DNA of 64,000 nt from Acidobacteriaceae bacterium (GTDB lineage Bacteria; Acidobacteriota; Terriglobia; Terriglobales; Acidobacteriaceae). The position numbers were made by a program, and so were the translations under genes. Numbering within the stretch: the first letter of the stretch is position 1; every line of letters begins with the position of its first letter. Positions 1 through 6,834 of the stretch are shown piece by piece. The stretch is from NCBI GenBank assembly GCA_003132405.1, contig PKXQ01000079.1, positions 1 to 64,000 on the forward strand. Reading direction: 5' to 3'. The notes under the pieces are model-generated. The model was not told the DNA's origin, made no database searches, and saw only the letters and a list, made by a program, of their open reading frames with translations.

Positions 1-182
1 CCGCTGCGATAAAAGGCTTCTTCTCAGTGCCGGCTTTAGCCGCTGAGGGAGACTTCCTTTGATCTAGCCGGCACAACTAACCCAGAGGGTGCCCCATCCT
101 TTCGCAGCCTTATCGCGAAGGGTGGGCCGCCGGAACGCCGACACCGTCGGATGCCGGACAGCCTATATGCGAGCGGCCCAAA

Positions 183-363
183 GCCCCGCCCGTCGGCGAA
201 GATTTCCGGAAACGCGCCCGAGTCGTCATGCCAAGCGGCAAGACCTCCGTCCATCTGCGCATCGACAGCGACGTATTCGAGTGGTTCAAGAAACAAGGCG
301 AAGGCCATCATAACGCGTATGAACGCGGTTTTGCGGTACTGCGTGGATGCGAAAAAACACTGA
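183..363 (+). pseudogene. BrnA-like antitoxin remnant, frameshifted
   Basis: One frame (ATG at 228) reads KTSVHLRIDSDVFEWFKKQG followed by EGHH. The next frame reads TRMNAVLRYCVDAKKH and stops at 361-363. Joined, these match the C-terminal ribbon-helix-helix region of BrnA antitoxins, whose consensus is slRiD..v..wFk.qG.gyqtRmNavLr.Y. One surplus base near 310-314 (the A after CATCAT) breaks the frame. Upstream codons in the first frame (FRKRARVV) still look like BrnA, but no credible start or N-terminus is visible. No BrnT toxin lies in the window. The gene therefore looks like a decayed type II antitoxin next to other accessory genes. A sequencing error is the alternative, but the missing N-terminus argues against an intact gene. 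Confidence 0.6.
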
Positions 364-390
364 CGCTGGCGGGCCCACCTGCCTCCGACC

Positions 391-972
391 TTATGCGCCA
401 ACCTGCCGTATCCAGTCCTTAATAGAGGTGGCGATGCGCTCCACGTCCTGCAATCCGAGGTCTCCGCTGTGCATGATCACGTTACGTGAACGTTCGACGG
501 TTGAAATAACTAACTTCATCCATTCCTGGTTTTGAACATAGTCCTCAAACAGCACCCAATTCTGACTCATGATCGAGCTAAGGTCTCCGAACTCCGTGTA
601 GTTGATCGGCTCGTCTCCGCGAGGCGTGTGCCAGCGAATCTTCTCCTCTTCAGCGCGGCGAGATTCTGCCTTAGTTCTGATCTTCTCCGATACGGATTGC
701 AGCCACCATTCAGCGCCAAACTTCTCAAGCAGCACCTTGCTGACGAACTCTCGCACAGAATTCTCAAAGGCGGCTATGGCAACATACACGACCGCCATCT
801 TCTGGGCGCGAGCGACAAGTTCCTCGTCAAAGGAATCAATCGGCAGTCGCGCTGCCATCTCGGGATCGAAATGAGCGGCGAGACCAAACCTTCTGAGCCG
901 ACCGGTCTGGTCCAACGCTTCCTCAGTCAGCAGGCCTCGGAACACGAACGAATAGGCCTCGTCTGCATTCAT
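391..972 (-). CDS. Swt1-like HEPN domain protein
   Basis: This 193-aa protein is all-helical in character and ends with an R-N-x3-H motif in RSRNVIMHSG (about residues 171-180). That motif is the hallmark of HEPN domains, many of which are RNases or RNA-binding partners in defence and toxin systems. The middle segment (IAAFENSVREFVSKVL) fits Swt1-type HEPN proteins. I prefer the ATG at 970-972 over the one at 982-984 because a GGAGGA ribosome site precedes it by about five bases. The gene follows the DUF5343 gene on the same strand with about 14 bases between stop and start, so they form a two-gene operon. No toxin activity can be shown from sequence alone. The assignment rests on the motif and the fold-like helical pattern. 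Confidence 0.72.
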   Translation of the reverse strand: MNADEAYSFVFRGLLTEEALDQTGRLRRFGLAAHFDPEMAARLPIDSFDEELVARAQKMAVVYVAIAAFENSVREFVSKVLLEKFGAEWWLQSVSEKIRTKAESRRAEEEKIRWHTPRGDEPINYTEFGDLSSIMSQNWVLFEDYVQNQEWMKLVISTVERSRNVIMHSGDLGLQDVERIATSIKDWIRQVGA

Positions 973-986
973 GCAATCCTCCATCT

Positions 987-1631
987 TTACGGCAAGTGCT
1001 TCCGGAGAGCGGCAAAGATCGCTTCAAACACAGCTGCGTCGCGAGATTCAGGCAGATGTATTTGTATGTCGTAATGAAGCTGGAGCGGCCGACTGCCCGT
1101 GTCTAGGTTCGGCGGCACAGCGATTAGTGGTGCAGCGGTTTTTGTGGGGTCTTCTGGCTTCTTCTCGGCGGTCGAGGCTTGAGCGGGCGTGCTCGCGGGC
1201 GGCGCGGCTTTCCAATCAGCGAGATCGGAGAGCGCCTTGAAAGTGTTGGCCATCAGCGACACTACGTTGTCCGACTTTTGCCCTAGAGTGAGCGTACGGA
1301 GTTTATTCTTGACCTCATCGACACCCAAGGCCTGCGCGTTCTTGTTTACGTTGAAAAGGTCGGAGTACGCTTCGCGAATGCCTTCAGCAAGCACTCTCGC
1401 GGATTGACCTTGGTCCAAGAAGTCGAAGTATCGCTGCCTCGGCACCCCAGCATCGTCGATGAATCCCAAAGCCTTGAGCACACCTAGAAAGAGCCGATCA
1501 TTAGAGCTGGTGAAGTCCAGTTGCTTCAAAAACTGGATAGTGAAGCGCTCCGGCGCTTTTGCGGACTGGATCGACTTCAGAAACGCGTCCAGGTTCTTCG
1601 TCGTCATTAGGTAAGCATTCGGTAGCGCCAT
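987..1631 (-). CDS. DUF5343 family protein
   Basis: This 214-aa protein begins ALPNAYLMTTKNLDAFLKSI and continues with FLKQLDFTSSNDRLFLGVLKALGFID. That is the signature of DUF5343, a winged-helix-like N-terminal domain of about 130 residues with no known biochemical role. A proline/alanine/lysine-rich linker (about residues 143-165) leads to a short C-terminal segment (LQLHYDIQIHLPESRDAAVFEAIFAALRKHL) found in proteins that partner with HEPN or nuclease-like genes. An AGGAGA site sits six bases before the ATG. It is the first gene of a two-gene unit with the HEPN gene downstream. The family often occurs in accessory islands, which suits its place beside a transposable element and an antitoxin remnant. 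Confidence 0.75.
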   Translation of the reverse strand: MALPNAYLMTTKNLDAFLKSIQSAKAPERFTIQFLKQLDFTSSNDRLFLGVLKALGFIDDAGVPRQRYFDFLDQGQSARVLAEGIREAYSDLFNVNKNAQALGVDEVKNKLRTLTLGQKSDNVVSLMANTFKALSDLADWKAAPPASTPAQASTAEKKPEDPTKTAAPLIAVPPNLDTGSRPLQLHYDIQIHLPESRDAAVFEAIFAALRKHLP

Positions 1632-2029
1632 TGGATCTCTCCTCGCGAGTTACTCTGTCTTGGCGGCGTTAAGATTACTCTTGCAGGTACTAGACTTCTC
1701 GCGCGTGGGCCATTTCGACGAGTAAGTATAACTCCGGGTTGCACCACCTTCGAGCGCTCCCTTACAAGTGGCCGGCTAGCGGCATGCCCGAAGCCGTGCC
1801 CTTCCGCTCTTGTTTCACCGTGCTTGATCGCTTCAGTGAGTAGACGTGCAACCCAAAATCCAAAGCAAAGCCGCGCGCCCCATCTCTCGCGAGAAACTTC
1901 TTGACTCCAACCCCTAGTAATGCAATAGTAAATATTGATTGGGGCAGTTTCGAGGAGCGTCCGCCAAAAGCGACCCGCCTGGAAGCTGCCCCAAAGCCAT
2001 TTTCGGAGGCTTTATCGAGGCTAAGTCAT
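1632..2029. other. Intergenic region with an imperfect inverted repeat
   Basis: No gene is visible in this 400-bp stretch. At 1943-1953 GGGGCAGTTTC is answered at about 1982-1993 by GGAAGCTGCCCC, giving a stem of roughly 11 bp with one mismatch around a 30-nt loop. It lies just outside the left terminal repeat of the transposable element. It could be a transcript structure or the end of an older insertion, and nothing in the sequence decides between these. Confidence 0.4.
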
Positions 2030-2064
2030 TATTCCGGAAGGTAATTATCCCTTGACAGTAGGTA
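2030..2064 (+). repeat. Left terminal inverted repeat of the IS1595-type element
   Basis: The 35 bases beginning TATTCCGGAAGGTAATTATC and ending CAGTAGGTA recur in inverted orientation at 5826-5860 with a single A/G mismatch. The segment contains TTGACA, the -35 box of the transposase promoter. Flanking bases show no clean direct repeat (aagtcatt on the left, attatgca on the right), so any target duplication has decayed or the true tip lies a few bases inside. Confidence 0.88.
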
Positions 2065-2081
2065 CGACTATTTGCTATGAT
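2052..2081 (+). promoter_or_regulatory. Sigma70-type promoter of the transposase, -35 in the terminal repeat
   Basis: TTGACA at 2052-2057 and TATGAT at 2076-2081 are separated by 18 bases, close to the sigma70 consensus. Transcription would begin near 2088, giving a short leader with AGGTAAG about eight bases before the transposase ATG at 2105. Confidence 0.75.
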
Positions 2082-2104
2082 TTTACCTGAGAGCAGGTAA
2101 GATT

Positions 2105-3040
2105 ATGGCCCACAACAATCGCAAGCCGAACATGCTGCCGTTCACCCTGAAAGACTTCCAAAAGCAATTCCCGGATGACGCGACCTGCCTTGAATGGCTC
2201 AAGAATTATCTCTACCCGGATGGCATTTTTTGCGAGGCGTGCAACGCGATCACCAAGCATCACCGCGTCAAGAGTCGCCCGTCCTACTCTTGCGATCATT
2301 GCGGCCATCACGTTCACCCAACCGCTGACACGATCTTTCACAAATCGCCTACTCCACTCACGACTTGGTTCTATGCCATCTACCTCATGGCCCAGACGCG
2401 TTGCGGCATCTCGGCAAAGCAGATTCAGCGCGAGACGGGCGTTACCTACAAGACGGCGTGGCGCATGTTCAAACAGATTCGCACGATGTTGACGGATGAA
2501 AAGAGCGGCCCGATTGGTGGATTCAATCGCAAAGTGGAAATGGATGAGACGTACTACGGCAGCAAAGCTAGGGGCACGCGTGGGCGCGGGACTACCAAGA
2601 CTCCCGTTGTCGGCATGGTGCAGCGCAAGGGGCAGGTTCGGGCATTCGTAGCCGCCGACGTGAAAGCCGATACGCTGAATGGACTCATCAAAGAGCATGT
2701 GCTCCCGAAGTCGGTTGTCTTCACTGACACTTTCCGCTCCTACAATGGGCTGGATGCGCGTGGATACCAACATCAGAGAATCAATCACAGCGAGGGCGTC
2801 TACGTGGTTGGCGAGGTTCACACGAACACCATCGAAGGTTTCTGGAGTCTAATCAAGCGTGGAATCAGCGGCGTCTATCACTCCGTTGGCCGTCACTACC
2901 TCCAGACCTATCTCAACGAATACAGTTTTCGCTACAATCGGCGATTCGATGTGCAACCGATGTTTCTTAGCATTTTGCAGCAAGTTGAGAAGCGGGATGC
3001 AGTTGTGCGGCAATCGCCCGTCGCGGTTGAGCCGTTCTGA
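2105..3040 (+). CDS. IS1595 family transposase (ISXO2-like DDE)
   Basis: This 311-aa protein opens with a zinc-ribbon region (CEAC at about 39-42 and CDHCGHH at about 59-65) that is typical of IS1595-family transposases. The ISXO2-like catalytic domain follows. Its candidate acidic residues lie in KVEMDETYYG (first Asp), VVFTDTFRSYN (second Asp) and VHTNTIEGFWSLIKRG (the N/E-containing third motif). C-terminal YLNEYSFRYNRR is the usual family ending. Length and motifs are complete, so the enzyme looks functional. It is driven by a near-consensus promoter inside the left terminal repeat. IS1595 family members are known to carry passenger genes, and here five genes lie between this gene and the right repeat. 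Confidence 0.92.
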   Translation: MAHNNRKPNMLPFTLKDFQKQFPDDATCLEWLKNYLYPDGIFCEACNAITKHHRVKSRPSYSCDHCGHHVHPTADTIFHKSPTPLTTWFYAIYLMAQTRCGISAKQIQRETGVTYKTAWRMFKQIRTMLTDEKSGPIGGFNRKVEMDETYYGSKARGTRGRGTTKTPVVGMVQRKGQVRAFVAADVKADTLNGLIKEHVLPKSVVFTDTFRSYNGLDARGYQHQRINHSEGVYVVGEVHTNTIEGFWSLIKRGISGVYHSVGRHYLQTYLNEYSFRYNRRFDVQPMFLSILQQVEKRDAVVRQSPVAVEPF

Positions 3041-3074
3041 CTCGGCTTCGGTCGTCACGGAAAGACGAGGGGAT

Positions 3075-3401
3075 ATGAGCGAAGACGAAAAGGCACGGCA
3101 AATCGGCAGCATTCTGAAGCAATATAGCGAAGCAAAAATAACACTCGCCCATGTGGATACGAAACTTAAGAGAGTGTCGGAAACGTATAAAAAGTGCGGA
3201 CAGGCTATCGAGCAAAGCGCAGCGCGCTTGACTATAGAACATGGCCACTTGCGGGACAGTTATACGCCAGACTTTGATGCTGCCTGCCTATTGGACGAAG
3301 CGAAGTTGGTCGAATTGCTCAACGAAAGGTTAGCGGCTGAAAAACTGGTAGCGCAATTAAGTGAGGAAATGAAAGACCTCGGCATCAGCAACGTGAAGTG
3401 A
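3075..3401 (+). CDS. Passenger protein, predicted coiled coil, unknown function
   Basis: I do not recognise this 108-aa protein. It starts at the ATG at 3075, preceded by GAGGGG, and is rich in Lys, Glu, Ala and Leu with heptad-like spacing (ILKQYSEAKITLAHVDTKLKRVSETYKK and LVELLNERLAAEKLVAQLSEEMKDL), so a two-helix coiled coil is likely. There is no signal peptide or membrane segment. It begins 34 bp after the transposase stop on the same strand and can share its transcript. Its place inside the inverted repeats marks it as cargo of the element. Confidence 0.6.
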   Translation: MSEDEKARQIGSILKQYSEAKITLAHVDTKLKRVSETYKKCGQAIEQSAARLTIEHGHLRDSYTPDFDAACLLDEAKLVELLNERLAAEKLVAQLSEEMKDLGISNVK

Positions 3402-3417
3402 GGTCACAACTGAAGCC

Positions 3418-3879
3418 ATGAAAACCCTGCTTACCGTCATGCGTCTATCTGCCCTGACCGCCTGCTCGAAGCAGTCTTCTCAGCCGGTAGCTTCCGAAAC
3501 TCCTCAACCCGCCGTCTCTCAGGAATCCAAGCACGGGTATGAACTAGCGAAGACGTGGGACTCTGCAACCGTGGAAGAAAGAAAGGCTGAAGCTGACGCC
3601 TATTACACCAGCGGCCTTACCAGATTCGGCAAGACCGATAGTCAACTCGCGCATCTTGAGCTTGACCGCGTGAGCTATGAAGTATGCGTCACTGATGCCC
3701 ATCTCGTGACCGCGTGTGCAAGTCCGGCACTCCCGAAGAACGCTGAAACCGCTAAGGCTTGCGCCGACGCGGGAGAGCTGGGGCCACAACATATCGCTCA
3801 GTGCGACAAGCTGATCGACGAACTCCCCAGGTTAATTGAGAAACAGAACGCCGCTTTAAAGGAAGAGTTGAAGCGTTGA
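3418..3879 (+). CDS. Small putative lipoprotein, passenger gene
   Basis: This 153-aa protein has a short N-terminal hydrophobic stretch ending in LSALTAC (Cys16), a plausible lipobox, followed by a Ser/Pro/Gln-rich linker. Lipidation and anchoring at the cell envelope are therefore inferred. The mature part is hydrophilic and helical, with three further cysteines (VSYEVCVTDAHLVTACASP and AKACADAGELG) and a fourth in IAQCDKLI, which could form disulfides. No family is recognised. It follows the coiled-coil gene by 16 bp on the same strand and is closed by the terminator at 3914-3941, so it ends the transposase-led transcript. Confidence 0.6.
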   Translation: MKTLLTVMRLSALTACSKQSSQPVASETPQPAVSQESKHGYELAKTWDSATVEERKAEADAYYTSGLTRFGKTDSQLAHLELDRVSYEVCVTDAHLVTACASPALPKNAETAKACADAGELGPQHIAQCDKLIDELPRLIEKQNAALKEELKR

Positions 3880-3913
3880 AAGAACTGCTGGCCGCATAGA
3901 CAGGCTAAAATGG

Positions 3914-3941
3914 AAAAGGCCCGCGTCAACGGGCCTTTTTC
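3914..3941 (+). terminator. Rho-independent terminator
   Basis: GGCCCG (3918-3923) and CGGGCC (3930-3935) form a stem around a six-base loop, preceded by AAAA and followed by TTTTT. It sits 35 bp after the lipoprotein stop and ends the transposase-led transcript. The A run upstream means it could also act on the opposite strand. Confidence 0.85.
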
Positions 3942-4001
3942 TGCATTCGGAAAAAACTGGAGGGCGTCGGTCGTCACTCCCACTCCGAGTATAGCGCAGG
4001 G

Positions 4002-4409
4002 GTGTGGCCATGCGGAACACTCATGACGCTGAGAGACTTTCTTGTGGGAGTTGCAGCTAGTTTGACTGTCGCAATAATTGTTGGGCATTTCAAAGGCGAG
4101 AATGCCGCTCTTGGTTGCCTCGTCATTGTCGTGCTTTTGCTGGGTGTCATTGAGTTGTTTTTCTACACGAAGGGTCTCGTGATTCATTATGCGGGACACG
4201 GGATCGGTGATGAACAATATGCGGACGTGACCCTGCTTTTGAGGGGCTACATCAGAAATAACAAGCTAAACGTACCCATTGATGGCACGACGTTCCCTGA
4301 TGACCCATACCGCGGAGTGAGAAAGCATGTTTTGGTACGGTATTCCTATCGCAGCAGAACAGTCAGAGAAAAAATAAGGCACGATGGCGATAGACTTATG
4401 CTTCCCTGA
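4002..4409 (+). CDS. Small membrane protein, passenger gene
   Basis: This reading frame encodes up to 135 aa. Two hydrophobic segments are visible: LRDFLVGVAASLTVAIIVGH and ALGCLVIVVLLLGVIELFFY. They predict a hairpin in the membrane followed by a hydrophilic tail of about 70 residues. The start is unclear. GTG at 4002 has an AGGGG too close to it, and ATG at 4023 lacks a good ribosome site. I recognise no family. It lies alone on the plus strand after the terminator, convergent with the minus-strand pair that includes the protease. Confidence 0.5.
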   Translation: MWPCGTLMTLRDFLVGVAASLTVAIIVGHFKGENAALGCLVIVVLLLGVIELFFYTKGLVIHYAGHGIGDEQYADVTLLLRGYIRNNKLNVPIDGTTFPDDPYRGVRKHVLVRYSYRSRTVREKIRHDGDRLMLP

Positions 4410-4432
4410 CAATTCTTGCAGCCTGTGAATTA

Positions 4433-4771
4433 CTACTGAGTTTTCATATTCTTTTCGTCTCGACTGCGTTCTTCTTCCAGAATGTTCGCCTGCCCCTGAG
4501 CCGCTTGCCTTGGGTACTTCAGCGCCCATTCCTGCTCAGCGGCGCCCTTGCGCTCCTTGCAGCCCTCTAGCGGTATCTGGCATCCGATGGGATAGCGCTT
4601 GCACTCCGCTGTTTCGTAGGGCTTGCGGCACGCTTCGTCTTTTCTGTCGATTTCACTGAGGGCGAAAGCTGCTACGGTATCCTCTTGCTTTTGGATGTGA
4701 CGGCTGTACAGATAGGCGAGGCTTCCGATCAGCGCTAGGGCGAGTATCGCCAGCGCGACTAGAGTTTTCAA
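4433..4771 (-). CDS. Small membrane-anchored protein, passenger gene
   Basis: This 112-aa protein has one N-terminal hydrophobic segment (LVALAILALALIGSLAYLYS) and a hydrophilic, charged tail with four cysteines (EACRKPYETAECKRYPIGCQIPLEGC). It should be anchored in the inner membrane with the tail outside. Translation starts at a TTG that overlaps the stop of the upstream protease gene in a TTGA arrangement, so the two are probably translationally coupled. The spacing of the cysteines suggests a disulfide-stabilised knot. No family is recognised. The coupling implies that it works with or on the serine protease. Confidence 0.6.
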   Translation of the reverse strand: MKTLVALAILALALIGSLAYLYSRHIQKQEDTVAAFALSEIDRKDEACRKPYETAECKRYPIGCQIPLEGCKERKGAAEQEWALKYPRQAAQGQANILEEERSRDEKNMKTQ

Positions 4772-5751
4772 GATGACGTTTTCGACTTAGGGTCGATCTT
4801 GCGACTCGCCTTTTTCAGAGCAGTCTCGAAATCCTCTTTCGTGAAGATACTTTCACTAGAGGCGGAATCCATTGTCGCACCCTTGGTTTTCCCGATCTCT
4901 GCATCTTTGAGTTTTCTTCGCATATGGGTTAACTCCGCGCCGTGTAGCACTTCTAATATATGCGCTGCCGGTACAACGATGGCAAGTCCCACATTGAATC
5001 CTTTTTCCACGTGCTCAATCATTGGACTGTCGATTTCTTTTAGGTCTATATTCCAGTGGCCATGCGCTAGACCCAGCAGACGAATGACGTTTGAAGATGC
5101 TTGTGCGGTCGCAGGGGTGTTCGTTCCCCACAGAAACAATCCAGGGATATCGACTGTTTGTCGAATGAAAACAGGGGAGCCACTTATCCCGCCTAGAGAC
5201 TTGACTTCGATCAGATATGCTTCGATATTCCCCACACCGCTGGGAACCACCGGCCCATGTGGCACCATGGCTAGATTGCCGATTCTGACGATGGGCACAT
5301 TCTTCGACTGGCCCTTGATCTTTGTAAACAGCCCAGTTATCGAAACCTCATCGCCCGGCCCGACGTTCGTTTTTTCCGCGATCTCTCGCGTGAGAAACAT
5401 GCCGGTCGGGATTGCAAGCAAATCCAAGTCTCGGGACGGCATTTGCCACGAGCATAGGGCAACGTCAACCGATTCTCCCTTTGGGTGCCGATGCCACACC
5501 AGATCGCCAGACTCGTTCGCTGCAATCTCTACCGCTTCTCCCGATTTCCGATTTGCGCGAATCTTGAAAGGCACCCCGTCGAGATCGTCAGCAACGTGAT
5601 TGGCTGTGACCAGATAGGTGAATCGAAATGTGCCTTCCCCCTCTTTCTCTTCCAGCGAGACCAGAAAGCCCGTACCTACCCATTCGACAGAGACTCCGTG
5701 CTCGATGCCGAGAAACACGACGCACTTCAGCACTTCATCAGGGACGCGCAT
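4768..5751 (-). CDS. Trypsin-like serine protease, passenger gene
   Basis: A chymotrypsin-like fold is indicated by the triad motifs: VTANHVAD (His), VDVALCSW (Asp) and LGGISGSPVF (Ser), in the expected order and spacing. Before the His motif, GTGFLVSL is the usual first-barrel strand. No signal peptide is seen, so the enzyme may act in the cytoplasm. The frame stays open to an ATG at 5866-5868, but the first 14 or so codons would lie in the terminal inverted repeat, upstream of the promoter at 5809-5838. I therefore place the start at the ATG at 5749-5751 (327 aa). The downstream membrane-protein gene overlaps its stop. The C-terminal 80 residues are charged and may be a regulatory tail. Confidence 0.78.
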   Translation of the reverse strand: MRVPDEVLKCVVFLGIEHGVSVEWVGTGFLVSLEEKEGEGTFRFTYLVTANHVADDLDGVPFKIRANRKSGEAVEIAANESGDLVWHRHPKGESVDVALCSWQMPSRDLDLLAIPTGMFLTREIAEKTNVGPGDEVSITGLFTKIKGQSKNVPIVRIGNLAMVPHGPVVPSGVGNIEAYLIEVKSLGGISGSPVFIRQTVDIPGLFLWGTNTPATAQASSNVIRLLGLAHGHWNIDLKEIDSPMIEHVEKGFNVGLAIVVPAAHILEVLHGAELTHMRRKLKDAEIGKTKGATMDSASSESIFTKEDFETALKKASRKIDPKSKTSS

Positions 5752-5808
5752 ATTGATGTCTTTTCGTGGCGTGAGATAGTACCTCGCCACGCCGCCAAGC
5801 CGATAATC

Positions 5809-5838
5809 AATATACGGAAAGTCCTTACCTACCGTCAA
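5809..5838 (-). promoter_or_regulatory. Promoter of the protease gene, -35 in the right terminal repeat
   Basis: Read on the minus strand, TTGACG (5833-5838) lies 18 bases before TATATT (5809-5814). Transcription would begin near 5802, downstream of the first ATG of the open frame. This favours translation from the ATG at 5751. It mirrors the promoter in the left repeat. Confidence 0.6.
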
Positions 5839-5860
5839 GGGATAATTACCTTCCGGAATA
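5826..5860 (-). repeat. Right terminal inverted repeat of the IS1595-type element
   Basis: This 35-bp segment is the inverted copy of 2030-2064 with one mismatch (G for A within TTGACR). It closes a 3,831-bp element that carries a transposase and five passenger genes. Confidence 0.88.
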
Positions 5861-6035
5861 TTATGCACATTAACCCTTTAGACTCAAAGATTTGGAAGGA
5901 ATTTTCTCCTAAAGCCATGATTCTAAAGATCGCGGCATTAAAAAAAAATCAGCCCAATCGCCATGGTTACTTAGTAGTAAACATTGCAATTAAATAAAAG
6001 AGACAATCAAAAGCGAAACCCAGCCGCCCGCCAAC

Positions 6036-6656
6036 CTACTTTTCGACCGTCTTAATATCCAGACTCCGCCAAAGATACCAGCAGGCAACCGACCGATAAG
6101 GAGCCCAAGCCTTAGCGATCTTGGTCATCACATCAGCCTTCGGCCACTTGCGTTTCTTATAGTGCTTCTTGATCGCGGCCTGCACCCCATAATCGCCCAC
6201 CGGCAAAATATCCGGACGCCGCAGCGTGAACATCAGGAACATGTGCGCGGTCCAGACGCCGACGCCCTTGACCTGAGTGAGATGTGCGATCACCTCTTCT
6301 TCAGCCATCTCGGCCATGCGCTCAAACTCAAGCAACCCAGCCGCCGTCTTATCGGCGAGATCGCGCAGATAGGCCGTCTTCTGCCGCGATAATCCAACGC
6401 CGCGCATCTGCGCATCGGTGAGTTTGAGAATGCCTTCGGGAGTGAGCGGATCTCCGGCCAGCGCCGTAAAGCGATCAAAGATGGTAGCGGCCGCCTTGCC
6501 ATTCAACTGCTGATAGAGTATCGATTCCGCCAGCGCATGAAACGTAGGGTCGCCAAACTGCATGTTGCAAGGCCCTACCCGCTCAATAATCGCCGCCAGG
6601 ATAGGGTCAGATTTCTTAAGGTGTCGCGTGGCGGATTGGTGGTTCGCCTTGTGCAT
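6036..6656 (-). CDS. DNA-3-methyladenine glycosylase II (AlkA type)
   Basis: This 206-aa HhH-GPD glycosylase removes alkylated purines in base-excision repair. The core is visible: FHALAESILYQQLNGKAAAT near residues 40-60, the helix-hairpin-helix LTQVKGVGVWTAHMFLMF, and the following LPVGDYGVQAAIKKHY, whose Asp is the catalytic residue of the family. Only the catalytic half of E. coli AlkA is present, as in the short bacterial/yeast MAG-type enzymes. The start at 6656 has AGGA five bases before it. An ATG at 6671 is the alternative. The gene lies just outside the right end of the transposable element and is monocistronic. Confidence 0.9.
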   Translation of the reverse strand: MHKANHQSATRHLKKSDPILAAIIERVGPCNMQFGDPTFHALAESILYQQLNGKAAATIFDRFTALAGDPLTPEGILKLTDAQMRGVGLSRQKTAYLRDLADKTAAGLLEFERMAEMAEEEVIAHLTQVKGVGVWTAHMFLMFTLRRPDILPVGDYGVQAAIKKHYKKRKWPKADVMTKIAKAWAPYRSVACWYLWRSLDIKTVEK

Positions 6657-6740
6657 TCGTGTCCTGCGCATGATTGACCGTCGGAGAACTGATCGGCAGA
6701 GAGTTTAACACAGAGGCGAACAGATGGGGAATGTGGAGAA

Positions 6741-6830
6741 GATCGGGTGATCGGGCCATCGGGTGATCTGGTGATCGAAAAGCAGACGTTTTTCAGATCG
6801 CCAGATCGCCAGATGACCCGATGACCCGAT
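6741..6830. repeat. Imperfect inverted repeat built from GATCGGGT/GATCTGG units
   Basis: The left arm (6742-6780) contains stacked ATCGGGTGATC and ATCTGGTGATC units. The right arm (6791-6830) holds their complements (CAGATCGCCAGATCGCC then GATGACCCGATGACCCG). Each arm is itself a short tandem repeat, so the segment can fold into a long hairpin. It lies between the ends and starts of flanking minus-strand genes and may serve as a transcript end for the TonB-like gene. Confidence 0.7.
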
Positions 6831-6834
6831 GTGT

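Noticed and set aside
36-401. 121-codon minus-strand open frame near the left edge
   Set aside because: It is antisense to the BrnA-like remnant, has no ribosome site or family features, and its composition reflects the shadowed strand.
1943-1993. Possible attC site next to the transposable element
   Set aside because: The stem of about 11 bp lacks the conserved attC core boxes and no integron integrase is present.
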